A DNA stretch of 64,000 nt, from contig NC_069135.1 of the NCBI RefSeq assembly GCF_026914265.1, positions 5,101,001 to 5,165,000 on the forward strand, written 5' to 3'. Below, one piece after another: positions 1 to 15,000 of this stretch. Position 1 is the first letter of the stretch. Every line of letters starts with the position of its first letter. Below the pieces are notes generated by a model. That model searched no databases. It was not told where the DNA came from and saw only the letters and a program-made list of their open reading frames with translations. The DNA is from Mya arenaria (Eukaryota; Mollusca; Bivalvia; Myida; Myidae). The translations under genes were made by a program, and so were the position numbers.

Positions 1-13
1 GATTTCTTCACAG

Positions 14-3000
14 GAGAGACATGTCAAGATGGCCGAACTGAGGGAACAAAGGGAGAAAACTCTTAAAGGTTAGTTTCAGTGCATTTTTTTTTTATTTTAA
101 GGCCATATACTTGTAAAGTGCATGAATCTATTATCCTGTGACAAATTTTGCCACATTGCTCAAAGGCCTTAATTTAAAAAATAACATGTACTGGTAAAAT
201 TAAGCATGGCATTGTACTTACGGGTCAGAAGATTCCTAAGGCTAGTTATAGTTATTGAAATACAACATTTATGGATAATTGTAATTCCTTAAATAGTTAA
301 GCATAAAATGTCATTTTAATTTCTAGTTCATCTAATTGCCACAGACTTAGAGTAAGAAGTTTATTAGTGAGTATCATGAAAGTTGAAAGTGGTTTAAGCC
401 TTCCAATGTAAAAGTTTTGTGATTGAGCTCAATCAGGGCTAGTTTTTTCCTGGCCTCTGAAAAAGTTACCTAGTGCTTGTTTCTCCCCAGTATACAGTCT
501 GATCAAAAGTGATTTATATCAGCTTGTATTTGTCTTCACTAGAGAGCTAAAACATGGATTTAGTATCTCAAGTAAACTAAAGGGTAGTTGTTTTTCGTGT
601 ACAGATCGGGGAGTGGAGAACATGGAGGTTCTGACAGAGGGTACAGTGTACAAGGTAGAGGACAGACGAGGCATTGTCAGCCCTGGAGAGGCACTGGAAG
701 AGGGACTCATGGCAAGTCTTCTTGAGGCTCAAAACTCTGAGGCTGAGAGAATCATCAGGAATCTGGCTGGCAAGGTAGAATGCTGTGTAACTGTGATAAA
801 AAAAAAATGTTTGAGTAATTAATCTACATTTTTATAACAAAAAAAAACATTTGTTCACATTATTTGTTTAGTTGGAAGATGACATTATGTCTGAGGCAAG
901 AAAGATAGAACAGGACACACGCTCCAACATTTCCGACAACATTGCCTGGGTGGTTCTCAATCCTGACCCCCGAGACAGCTCAAGCCATGATGACATTATT
1001 GAGGCCCTTGAGGGAAAATATGATGCACTCAAGGATAAACTACTGGCAGAGGCCCTTATCAAGGAGGTGAGTAATTTACTGGTAGCAACAACATTGTATG
1101 GATGGTTCTTAGTCTGACCTCCTGGTATAGTTGCAGCCATGATGGCATATTGAGGCCCTGGAAGGGAAATTTGATGCATTCAAAGAGAGACTATGGGCTG
1201 ATGCTATTATCAAGGAGATGAGTATGGTATTTAACTGGTTGCATGAGAATGGTTCTTAGACCTGACCCCCTGGCATAGCTGCAGCCGTGATGGCTTAGTG
1301 AGGCTCTTGGAGGGGGGAGGTGGATAGATGTGACACCCTAAGGGATAGAATACGGGCTGGGGTCCCTATCAGGGAAGTTGATTACTTGCCTGGATAGTTA
1401 TGTTAATCGCTCATGTGGCTGTAGCATTTTGCAAAATATTAAAAGGTTTCTTATAAGTTACAGTCATAACTTGTTGACTGGATATTGCTTGACTCAATAT
1501 CCTCATTGGCTCAATCAGGATTAAAAGGACAGATGTTCTTAAAAGTTCTTATAAAACTTGATCAGATGGCTGGGTTTCTCGAGGGTCAATATTTCTCCAT
1601 GCTAGATGTCATTTTTGCAGTCCCTAGTAAAAATTTAACACAACTGTTTGGCTCGATGTCATTTTACCTGATCTCCGGTAAGAATTTCATACCTTGATTA
1701 GTTTGCAGGGCTTCATTTAGCACAAGGCACTAATTGATTAGATTTGCATTATTATGGTATCATAATTATTATCAAATGTAAATGATTTTACAGCTTGAGC
1801 AAACATGCCATCACTTTAATTTATGACTTTAATTAGCACAAGAAGAAAGAAAGTAAAAATACAGAAGATCTACAGAGCTACCTCGATTTTGGTACATGAT
1901 TTACAACAAGATAATACTTCAATAAAATGATCAAAAAAATTGCCTCATTTTTTAAAGCTGTATAACATGTGACATGCAATTTTATTGTAGTGCTATAACC
2001 TTTCAATTGTAAAATGTGCTTTATGTTTTATTCATGTGCTATCTATATTTTCAGTGCTATGTTTATATCTTATGAGCTTATAAATGTGTTAATATCAAAG
2101 AAAAATACACATTCAGAAAGCATTTGCACTTGGCTTGAAATTCTCAAGGCTCAAAGTATTTCTTCTGGTCCCTGAAATATTGAGCCGATGGGTTTGGATG
2201 GTGCATTATAAAAGGAAGTTTTTGAAAGAAAATGATTGATAAGTAGTCTTGAATGGTTTGTTGCTGTATGAAGGATGATATGATCTTAAAATAATAAATG
2301 TGTAGAACTGAAAAATTGGTCAAGGACACATTGTTCTGGGTTTTTTTTAATGTAACATGAAAGCATGGAAGTGTTAAATACTCTGTTTAAAGCTGTTTTG
2401 ATTATTTATATTAAATTTTTACAAAATAGTAGAAAAGCCCTTAACAAACAAGTGCAAATGAACATAGTGTCAATACATGGTGGCATCATGGCATCACTGA
2501 ATTTCCTATTATTTCCCTTAGCTGGGAGAGTCGGAGTGGAACCGTATGTCAGAGAAGGAAAGACAGCGAAGGATCTTCCAGCTCAAACTGAAGGAAAGAC
2601 AACTTCGCAAGGGAGAACAAGTGGATGAGGCAAATGCCCTACTTGGTGAGTGTAGCTAGATATGAGTTTTGAGTAAAGTTTTTGTGTTTTTATATGCCTG
2701 TGTCTATTGACAGAATATCTATAAGGTTTGATACTGAACAATGTCACCTAAGTTATGACCATCAAATTGGCAAAAACTGTATTTACAATGTCCACTCTCT
2801 CATTTGGCTAACATACATGTATTACCAATTATCACCAAACTTTGTCCTAAGATTAGGATGGGCGTGTTTTGGGACAGTAGGCATGCAATGTGTGTTTAAT
2901 GAAATAATTACAATAGATATAATTTCAGATTCTGAGATATCTTTTTTATTAAATCATCTGCTTTTGACTTTGGTAAATAAGTTCCAACAAAACACAGTGA

Positions 3001-6000
3001 TCAATATTCATTTTTATGATGTTAAGAAAATTTGCTTTTGATATGAAATCTCAACATTATTAATGGTTCCTTTCAAATCATAGTATAATTATGACCATTG
3101 TTATAACATATTAAAGGAATGATCAACGTAATACTCTTCACTGTTTCAGCTGAGTTGTTACAAGACCAGGAGCGCCTGCGTGAGTTGATGGGTGACACAA
3201 CTCAGGACCAGCGAAGAAGGTTGGAGGAACGCCTTAGACGCAGGAAAGAAAGGCTTGCCCAGGGTAAAAATTCATAAGTATTTAAGATGAGTTGTTTCAA
3301 GACAATGGGCGTCAACATGAGCCAGATTTGAGAAATGTGTAGGAAAATAAAACTGTCTCAAGGGAGTGAGTTTCATATAAATTGTAATATGTCTTGGCCA
3401 CCATCATTTTTTTTTAATTGTGGTGTTTTTGAATAAATAAGGGAGAAAGCCCAGAACCATCTTACTGGATTTAGTAGGTTGGTGAAGGACTCATTATTCA
3501 TTTCCTTTTCATCTTTTTGACCATTTACTAAAACAGGAATCCACTCAAATGAAATGTTATATGAATGAATGTGTATTTGTTACAGGTATGTCTGAGGACG
3601 AAGTTATGGAGTTAGAGAGACAGGAAATGGCCCTGGAGGATCAGGAGGAGAGATACAGGGACTCCAATATCATGGATGACCTTAACAACAGGTTTCAACA
3701 GGTACATATGCATGCTATTCACAAAATGTCTGTTTAAGAAATAATGAATAAGGAGATTTAATTTTGTTGGTTGTACTGGTTGGTTGTACTGGTTGGTTGG
3801 ATTTGGTCACTCAAACTTTGGATAAAAACATGGTTTATCTGTATTATGAGGTGATACAAATAAACCCATTTTTTCCATTTCTTAGGAGAAGGATGAGTTG
3901 CTACGGCGACTGGGTGAGCTTGGTGATCAGACAGACCGTGATAGGGAGCGACAGGCCCTGTTGGCACGGTTACGTAGGGACCAGAGGCTGGCGGAGCGAG
4001 AAGGGAACTTTGACTCTGCAGCACTCATATTGGGTCTGGCTGAGGAGAGAGAGAAAGAGTAGGGGGATTATTATTCCTTGTTAAGTTTTTTTTCTCTCTG
4101 ATTAACTTCAGGTATAAAATATATTTATTGTACAATTTGTGCCTGACACACCATTGTGGAATTTTTGAAACCTTACAACCCTAAGAAAACTTCCATAATA
4201 AATTGTTTAAGATGTATAAGATTTCAGTTGTTAAAAGAAGTTGGGGCAGTTTATGGTGTGTAAACTATTAACATGATTGGAGCTCTTGAAAATTCAAACA
4301 ATTATCATCAGCTTCCTTTGTTTTCATACAGTCTTCAGCTCCAGCTTGAAGAAGAGCGTCGCCGCCAGGAGATGCTTGCCCGTGAACGTCTGCAGGCGGC
4401 ACGGATGCGTAGACAGGGCAAAGGGGAAGAGGAACCAATACCTGTGGATACAGAGGACCCTGCCTCCCTCCAGCTGGCCATCACCCGCACCCTCGACCAG
4501 CGACATGAACTGGAGAGGCAGAAACTTATGAAGGTTTGCAAGGAGTGGTTTTTTTTGTAACTTTTTTTATTGAAATCCGAGAGAAAGCTTGTACATTAAG
4601 ATATGTCTTATGTTTATGGACTTTGTTACATTGTTACAAGTGCAAATTGTTATGTTAAACATTACGTCTTGCCTGTGCCTGAATTAGCTGCATTTAGGCC
4701 TGGCATGGAAAATATATTATAAAGAAACATATCATTAAAGCAATAATATTTAGTTATTATCTTGATTAAGAACTGAGCCTTTGGTAATGACCTAATATAG
4801 AAGGGTTCACTGCTGTTTATTAAACACTGTGTTTTGCTTCCTGCCAGCTGATGCAAGAGAGTGAGGTGAGCCCCGTACGACGTGCCGCAGAGAAAGTGTC
4901 TGAGGAGGAGCGTGCAGACCGACTGTTTGAGTTGAATGAGCGCTACAAGAACTGGGCAAATTCTGACGACCATGATCTTGCGGAACAGTTGGAACTACTC
5001 AGGGTAAGAAAGGGAAAAAGTTGATGACTGATTTTGAATAAAATCTAAAAGGAGCTTAATTTAAAGCTGATACATTTGTAATTTAAAGCTGATACTTTTG
5101 TAATTGATATTAAGTACATGTTTCGAACATTGGTTAATAGAAGTGTTTATTTATTTAGTTTGCCTAAATTGTGTTGTTTTATGTGAATATCATATAAATG
5201 CATGCATATATATGTTAGTTTTGAGTGAGAATGTGAACCAACTTTATAAGGTTTAAAGTAAGAAGTTTCATACCAGATGAGGAATTGAAAGTAAAACAGC
5301 TATAAATTATCTGCATTTAATTTCTTAGGATGCAATTGGTGTGATGCTAGAGATCCTTAGGGCAGAGTCAGCCATGCAGGGTCGTGAGGTCACAGAGGAT
5401 GACCTTCAGGTGACCTTGCTGGCCGACCTTCAACAACAGCAGGACAGGGAGACCAACAAAATGCTTGCTGACCTTCATGATAAGGTGGGTATTTGTCAAG
5501 GTATTCTGTTTTCAGATCAGTCTTGTTGTCTAATGTTTGTCAATCCAGAACTTGGATGTCAAAAATTCACTTTTGTAAATTCTCTAATATTGCATGACTT
5601 GGTGAAACAGTGTACACTGAGAGCCTTTAAAGAACAGTAATTCAAAAATTGATTTTAATAAAAGAATGATTATTCAGCCCTGTAATTTCTTGAAGATTTT
5701 CAAGTCAATTCATAGAATAACATGACTTGACAATTCACAAGGAATATACTGGGCGGATTAATCTTTCTTTTATTAAAGGCAATACACAGACTGAGAAATA
5801 CATTTTCATATGATAGAAGCTGAAATACAAATGGTATGGCTTCACTGTAATTATATAATTTGTTCTGCAAAATTCAGAACTACATTAAAATCTGACTTTA
5901 AAATCTCCAAAAAATTTAATTTCTTGTTCAGGACTTAACAGGTCTGCAGCAGCTTCTGAGAGCAGTGACCTCCCTCAGTGACACTGGTAGCTATGACAAC

Positions 6001-9000
6001 ATAGCGGCCCTGTTGCTAGGAGGCAAGTCAAGGTCGCAGGATGAAGGTCAAGACCAGGAAGAGGCTAAAGTGGTGAAAGCTCTGGAAGAGAAATATGATG
6101 CCATAAGAGATAAACTGATGATTGAGGTGGGTAATAACTGATCTTTAACAGGTCGTAACAAAGACAAAAATGTGTTGACCACTGTGTAATTTTCATCATC
6201 AATTTAATGGCTAGGCTTGTTTCTTTTCAGACAGGTTGCTAGATTCAAACTTTCTTCCGTTTAGTTAATATTATCGTTAAGTTGTTCATTTATTTTATTT
6301 ACCATTAGAATATTTTTACTTTCAAATATTTTGTTTGAATAAGGCATGTAGTAGTTTTGAGTTTAAATTCAGGTTGTGTTAATATAAATATGTATATTAT
6401 ACCTTACATAAATATGTCCTTTATATGTACACATAAAGTCGATCGGTCCATGTATCAGTATATTTTAAACCCAGTTTTATGACGTCAGTGGTCCATATCA
6501 TATTTTTGGCCGGTCCAGGACCTCGCCAAAAAACATATGGACGGCTGACGTCACAATTGTCACAATAGAACATTAATTGCTTTGTTCAATGAAATACATT
6601 AATAGGGCTTTCAAAATATTGATTAGTAATATGAAATGGTCGGTATAATTTAAGGAATATAACACACAACTTTGGGCCATATGGCATTATAAGGACCGGC
6701 CAGTCAGCCCCGAAGGTGCATGGCTTACGCCTCGGTCTATATACACCTTATAATGTCATATGGCCCTTAATGGTATGTAATAGTTTTTAATATTTATGTT
6801 CATACAGGCCTTAATGAAGGAGTTAGGAGAGACAGAGTGGAATCACCTCTCAGAGAAACAGCGACAACAGAAGCTTATTGAGATGAAGCTTAAGGAGCGA
6901 CAACTAAGGCGGGCTGGGAAATTTGACGAGATTGCAGACCTGATTGGGGCTCACCTAGAAAATGAGAAATGTACGTTGATAGTTTGCATTTGAATTTGAA
7001 TTATTTCAAACTAATAAATACCAAGATTTTCAAGACAAGTTTTGCCTTGATAACACATTTTGTGACTTAAGAACAGTGTTGAAAGGCTGTTGACTCTTAC
7101 CCTTTTATACAATAGTTATAAGCATTATTTTATCTAATACTGTTGTATTTATGTGTCAAATATAATAAAATTAAGACAACGTTAACATTCTAGTGCTTGA
7201 TGAGATGGTCGTGGAAACGGCCAAGCAGCAGCGAGAACGTCTCGAGGCTCGGTTGGCACGACGACGACAGGTGGTGGCTGAACGTGAGGCTGAAGGCCTT
7301 GAGACAGATGATGCAACTATCGATGGCATCATGGAGCAGGAAGAGGAAGAGGAAAGGAAAGTTAGGCGGAGGGTGAGTATGCAGGCTAGAAATTGGATTA
7401 AGTAGACTTTCATGTACATGCGTGGTCTGGGTCTCTGTATAACTCCTCCAAGAATGGTCAGTGTATGTCTTAACTCAATGTTAAGTACTACGAGCCTCAC
7501 TCAGGGGACAGGGCTTATTAGCTAAGATGTTGGCCATTGGACCACTTCAGTCCATATATTGTTCAAGAAAAGAAAGTCTTACCATTGTTGCCTAACTTAC
7601 AGGATTTATGGAAGAATTAAATCCATGCTTCATAGAATTCCTTGTTATTAAAAATGTCAAAGTTTGTTATTGTATATTAACAAATAACTTGTTTATCCTT
7701 AGTTTAAATAGCAGCAGTTCAGTCAACTTTAAAACTATGCTTTTAATCACTTTGCATGTTGACACAAACGTCACTACAGTGACTAATGTCCATCAGAAAC
7801 AACCTCATAAATGCTCTTTTATTAAACATATTATGAATGCAACATGTCAATTAGATGACAATTTTTTGTAGTAAAAAACAAACAAAAAATAGAATGAATT
7901 TCGAAATTACATTAACAATTAAACACTGAAGTTGAAGACTTTAACTTTGTAGAATAAAAAATAATTTGAATTTAATATTTTTGTTTATATTTTTTAAGAT
8001 GTTGTCTTTTAAGGCATTATATTTTTAAGGGATTAGAATTTTGCATTTTGGTAAATCACTAAGTGTAAACCCATGAAGCATTACTTTAAGCTTTTTCTCA
8101 TTTTCAAATTTGAAAAGTAATTATTTTGATTGTCTGAGGCATATTGCGTATTTTTTTATTTTTTTTAATCTGTTCGATGTAAAAACTGTGGCAGTTATTA
8201 ATATTCCTACACGTTTCTTTAAACAAGAATATTTGGAGAATCTTCAAAGTAACTTCGATGCAGAGAAACGGCAGCTTCTACAGTCGCTGTCGAATCAGAC
8301 GAACAAAGTCGAGCAGGAACGACAGCGGCAGATTGCACTTGCTCGTCTGAAACGAGATGAAAGACGGGCCAGACGGGGAGAGAAGTTAAATGAGGTCGTC
8401 ATGATCATACAGCAGAGCAAGGAGGGTGACAAGCGGAGGGAACAGACGTGAGTCTTGTGTTATATATCTGCACCAATGTAAACAAAAGTGTAGAAAAGCA
8501 AACGTGTGAAACCTTATGAAACTCCTTTGAATAATTCTTATAAGAAACAAATATCGGCTAGGAGAAAATGAGAAAAGAGAAAGAAATTCCTCCTAGAGTA
8601 TTTTCAAAGCACTACATGAAGATATTTTTTTACCAAATAAGACTGTTAGCCTTCAATCCAAATCATGCTAAACAGAAGTTTATCCACTTTAGGTAATTAA
8701 AAGTCAATCATGCATTTGTTTGTGAAACAAGGGATGAACTGATGGTCCACAAAACAATTTGAGGAAGCGGAACAAAAAGACAGCTATAACACTATAATTC
8801 TCTATTTACAGAATCACAGCTGAGCGGGATCGTCAGCGGAATGTAGCCAGGGAGAGATTGGAGGCCAGGAGAAATAGGCGGGGAAGAAAGTCAGGCATGA
8901 GTCAACATGGGAAGGAAGAGATGGACCCAGCACTAGCAGATGCCATCAGGGATATGGAAGGTTAGTTTTGGGGTTTCTTGACATTAGTATCAACTTTGGC

Positions 9001-12000
9001 CTATGTGCAATAATGATATACTGTGTCAAGAATACATTGTAAGTTAAGGAGAAATAATGAGACTCAGGAAAAAACATTGGCGGTTGATTGGAAGATAACA
9101 CAGAACATCCACTGTTTTCAATCATGTTTCATGTTATGCCTCTTAATCAACTAAGAAAAACAAATAAATATTTTATCAATTATGGGGAGACATATTGTTT
9201 TTGCCCTCTCCATCCATAAGTCAGTCAGTCAGTTAGTTCATCCGTCAGTCTGTCTCTACATCACACTTTGTTTCAGCTCAATAGCTATAAAATGCTTGGA
9301 CCTAGGAATTTCAGTAGATGACCCTTTTGATTTTGAGATCAGTAGGTCAAAGCTCAAGGTCAAAGTGACCTAGAGGTGAAATGAGTGTCTGCTCAATTAA
9401 TGGAGATCCTTTGGGTCCAAGAGTTTCAGACTAAGTATGGGAGTTGGTCATTACTAGTAGATAACCCTTATTGATTTTGAGATCAGAAAGTCAAAGGTCA
9501 AGGTTGCGGTGACCTTCGGGTGAAAAACGATATGTTGGCAGTGACCTTGCAGTGAGCTGATTAATGGTTTCATCTCAATATCTACAGAATGTGTGCACAC
9601 ATGAACTTCATATTTGGTATGCCAGTTGTTCATGACTAGTAGATGAACCCTTTTGATTTTAAGATCAGTAGGTCAAAGGTTAAGGTTGCAATGACACTGA
9701 GGTGAAAAAATGGCTTCCATTTAATAACTAAAACTGTTCGGGCTTCATACTTTGTATACTAGTTGGTCATGATTAGTAGATGACCCCTATTGATTTTGAG
9801 GTCAGTAGGTCAAGGTCACATTAACCTTCAGGTGAATTATAGGTCATAAGTCCATACATCCTTCTTCGTTTCTGCTCAAACTTCATGTACATAATTGATC
9901 ATTTCTTAGCTATGACAACACAATGGTGGAGGCAATTGCCGTTTCAAAAAGACTTTCTTTATCTTTGTATTGTTAAAGGGCTGATATGTTTATGAAAAAT
10001 TGTGCACATTTTTGTACATTATCTGTAGAGACGTTTTGTTATTTTCTTTTAAACAAGGAGAAAGATCCATTAGATGGGTTTCAATTATGTAATGTGCCTC
10101 TTGGAAAAAAATAATCTCATTATCATTATGTACATTGCCAGGTTTGAGTATACAGGAGGCCCTTCTCACTACACTGGAGGTTAAGCAAGAGGAAGAACTT
10201 GACACCATGATGGGCCTCCTTGACATTGCCAAGGCAACACTGAGGCCTGCTGATAAGCCTGATGAGGTAAACACAGGTTTTAAGTGTGTCTAATTTTCTT
10301 TCTTTTTTATCTGAGTTGTCTTCAGTCATAGTTGTAAAGTTTTTATCTTTTATCATGTATCATTTGGTATGGCAATGGAATTGATTATTTGCTTGAAAAT
10401 TTTCTGCATTTCATTCAAATAACTGTACCTGTGATTTAATGGGGTGTCGGTTTGAAAATGTCTAACAAAATATCCTTGTATTTAAAAAAATACTAGTTTC
10501 TCATAGTCTATGACCTTAAAATCACAAAGTTCTTAATAGGTCAAAACAATGACAGTAAAATAGTGAGATTCTTATTCCTATCATCAAAAATGACCTCAGG
10601 ATTTGAAGCTGAGCCTGACACAATTAGAGCAGGACCACCAAAAGTGGCGTCGTCATTCCACCCAGCAGGTGGCAGAGCTTAACGAGTCAACCATGACACA
10701 GGAGCAGAGTGAGAACCACCTCGCCAACATTGCAGCTAATAAGTCCGACCAGCTAAAACTGCTGTCTGATGCTGTACACTGCAGAATGGAGGGTAACTGC
10801 CATAAAACAAAACTTGTCCTTAAAGTCCGTGACAAACACTATTTCTCAACCTCCTGGATGTGTGTAAATAAATCCGAAACTCCATATTTTTAAATGTTTA
10901 CCTTGTCTGTAATAGTGATTTTCATTCTTTGACAATTCAGACAGAAACAAATTTAAATTTAACTCATCTTTTTTAATTGCTATCGAAAGTATTTAAAAGT
11001 TATTATATATTTTAATTTGCAACATCATGGATATTAGTAACACTTAAAGTTTAAATGTCTGATAGCAACTTGAAGTCATACCATTTGAATGTTAGTTGAG
11101 CGCCGCTACCTGAACAATGCGAGGTCAGATTTAGCGGGTGATGCTGTAGAGGAGGAAGTTGAGCTCACCATGGTAACAGACCTGCAGGAGAAACAGACGG
11201 CAGAGGGCCGAGGAGTTCAAAAACTACTCGAAAACCAGGTGAGCTTTCTATGGATATTAACAATTTAGTTTAGATGTTTGTGTTTTAGTCACATTTGACA
11301 ATGAATTGTGTCATAAAGATCTGTAAATGGAAAAGCAAAAAGCAACCATTTTTATCAACAGCTGTTTCTTGTATATTTTAGTGCTGAAATGTAACACAAT
11401 GATATTTTAACTACTGTGTGAACATTGTATTGATATGGGAAAATAAGTTTGTATACAAAATTGAAGGTAAAACATATGTATCTGTCCATAAGAGTTAGGA
11501 AAAGTACTTATTTAAACATCTCATATATAAATATGAATGACAAGATATGGTATTCATATGGTTAGGTGTCTGCATTTCCCCAAAAAAGTAATGGATTTGT
11601 GCCACACCTTCTCATTGGCTACTCAAAATGGACATCAGAACTGGTTTATCCCCAGAAAATATACTTGCTGGTAATGCACAATTTAATGAGCTTCAGGTTT
11701 AGTCACAATCAAGCTAAAATGTACAAGAATAATCTATACTGAAAACCTAAATTTTCATCATCTTTTGCCAGAATGAGGAAGTGTTGCGTGAGATGCGGCG
11801 AAGCCTGCACGTTGGATGCCGCGAGGGCTGGTACGACAATCTAACGGGCGCCATATTCCACCTGTCACACCCGGACCATGGCAGCGAAGACGAAGAGATG
11901 GTTGAGGAGAAGTTTGAAGAGAAACTTGCGGAGTTGGATCGTGAACTTGAAGAAGAGACAGAAAAAGCCATACAGTCAGGTAGGTGGTTGGCCAGAGAAT

Positions 12001-15000
12001 TTCATGACAAAAATATTCTTACAGTTTGTTTTATACATAAAAATAGTTTTAGTACATGTATATTATAATTGAGGATTTGCTTTGCATGGTAGTTCAGTAT
12101 CCTGTCAATCAGAAGAAAAGGGAATATGTTCAGCTACACTGCAAAATTTTCAGAATAGCTTTTCATAACCAGATATAAGTGCATTTCCAGTTTGAATATG
12201 ATCTGAATAATTAGAACATTAAGTTTATGTAAAAGCTAATTTAGTTAAATAACACAATAAAGATAAAGATAATATTTGTCTGTAATCAGTTTAAATATGT
12301 ATTGCATTGTGTGTAATGTATGTCTGTTACACTATATATATGTGTTTCTTCAGCTCGAGCCCTGGGAGATGACGTGGATATAGACGCTATACGCAGACAG
12401 CTCCTTGAGGAGCATGAGCAAGCCAAACAGGTAACTATGCAGGGAACCAATTTTTTTTATCAGAGATCATTTAGGTCTCCAAAAATATGTTGCAGGAGAA
12501 TACACTTTATCTGCATTACCACCAGAAATAGAGTATTGAAAGTGAGTGTTTTATTGACTGAAAATCAAAGGCAACCACTGAATGCTGATTCTGATAAATG
12601 ATTGAATATGAAATTGTAGAACTTACATGTTGGTGACTGTGGCTAGAGAGCAAAGGAACTTTTGAAGATGAATTCATACAAATAAAATTAGAACCCTTTT
12701 TCGAGAATACATAAATTTAAAAAAAATCTTAACAAAACATGCATGATTGTTTCTTTACAATCTGCTTTCATTTACTTTTGAAGACACTGAAGTAATCTTT
12801 TTTTCCTTAAGAAACTGTTATCAGAGAAGGACAACCAGAAGGAGGCAATGCGACGTAAACTGGAGGCACGTCGTCTTAACAAGGAGCAGAAAGATTGGGA
12901 GGATTACAGTACGCGTGCACTGCTCCGTCAGGCTGCAGAGGTGAAGAGGCATATTGAGAATAGTGTCACACAGGAGAAGGGACGGCAGTCTAATGTGGTG
13001 AGTGATTAAATGGATTGAGAGGTTTTTTATTAAAGGATTTGGAACTGTTTGTTTATCATGCAGTTAAATTAGGAAGTCATATCTACAGATGTTTAATCTT
13101 GTCAGTTTTTGATATTCTTCAAGCTTTAAAAAAATAATATGGGTAAATTTTCTTTGTGTTAGAAAAAAATATGCCAGTCACACTGTTATTTCACATGCTC
13201 ATCCGGAAGTGGGATTTGCACTCAAGTTTACGAGTTACAAGTTTATTTCAAAGAACACAGAGAACGTATAAGAGTATATGAGACAAAGAAAAACATAAGA
13301 ACAAAGTTATTTAAAGAAAAAAACATGCAATATACACAAAAAAGCAATAGATGACAGGAGAAAAATGTTTAACAATGCTTTAAACGAACATGTGTGATAT
13401 TAATAAGATTTAAGTTAACTCTAATTGCTGTTTGCAAGCAAGTATATATGAATTGACAGTTAAAAAGTATTTATTTCTTTTACAAACTGGCATAATTTTA
13501 TATATTTGTTTCCTAAACATAGTCAAGATATAAATTTGATTACCATACATATGGATTTGAAATTGTAAGATCACTACATTCAAGTAGTAAGTGATACTTG
13601 TCTCCAATACTACTGTCAATTTGGTACATCAAACATCCAGCTGCCGGTTTTGATTGGAAGGCGAATGTTTCTGGTTTGAAAATTTACCATTTACTTTAAC
13701 GATTTGTAAGGAGTAGCTAATTCCAGCTGTAGAGAATGTATGATTGAAATGATTATTTTAAAGTATTTGGTTTACCAGTATCATCATTCATATCATCAGC
13801 ATAGGCATTTCTAAAAAAGTTTCTAACAAACTTAGCAGCAATAATTGTTTTCTTTTGTTATTTAAAATTTTCCAAAATTCTTCCGATTTGGGGTTTTGAA
13901 CTATTTTAGTTGAGTTATATTCAAGTTTTTAAATGTTTTGTAAGAACTTCAGTGATTGTCTTTATAGAATTACTTGCATGTCGAAACAAATCCTTCTTAT
14001 TGTCACAGCTTCTTAATTGTATAAATATTTTGTCTTATGCATTTTTTTATATTATTGCTACAATTTTAATTAATCCTTTTTGGTTTATTTTGATTGTTTT
14101 TGCTTTCTACACATCTAGATTTCTTAACAATAAAACTCTTTGTACTACTTGTATGATGAACATCGTTAATACTTTCATCAATTTTATCAACAGCATGAAC
14201 AGATTACATACTATTTTACGTCTACGGCCCAAAAATTGTTGAAAATTTTGTTTAGTTTAGGTAGTTTCTCAACATCAATATTTGAAACAAAAATATTTTA
14301 TTTTCCGTCATCCAAAATCGTCTTTGAGAATAATTTTATTTATATGCTTATTATCATATTTTTTCATTATTAAACATCACTTCAACAGGTCAATGTACAT
14401 CTGATAGAAGGGATAAAAATTCTAACTCTTTTAAGCTTAAGATGCTGTGAAATAAAGTCAGTGAACACATAAAGTATTTCACTGTGCTAATACCTGTACA
14501 TGTAATATTAACATTTCCCTTCACTCTTCTTTTAAGTATATATAATCTTATTTGGTGCAAAAGGTCTATCAGCATGCACCCATCATTATTGGGCATTGGC
14601 ACTCAACACATACTGCTTTTCATTATTAACTTGATTATCACATTTGTCTCACATCATTTCATTCTAAAGTGAATACTTGTATGCCAGCATCTTTTCCTGT
14701 TTACCAGTTGCAACAGAAGTTGGCCGAGCGTCGTTACGCAAGACGTGAGGCAAAGAGCATGAAGGAATCAGATACCCGGGAGAATACACTTGACCTTCAG
14801 GACAACAAGAATAGGGCCATCAGTAGCAGGGGCAGCAATGAAACTCCTCTGGTAAACTATTTGACTATATCATAATCTGATTTAAACCTATTGCACAATA
14901 TACAAGTGTTGAAAGTGAGAAACTATTTTTTTCTGATATTTAGCTAGGATTCCAAATTTTAAAGTGCTCCTTTTTTGTACTAGCAAAAATATTGTCAGTA

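Noticed and set aside
2682..3041. 119-codon frame on the + strand in intron 4 of the coiled-coil gene
   Set aside because: It lies wholly between a good donor (2645) and acceptor (3150), is low-complexity and AT-driven, and lacks similarity to the exons.
14390..14672. Short frames near 14.4-14.7 kb
   Set aside because: Intronic, AT-rich and without protein features.
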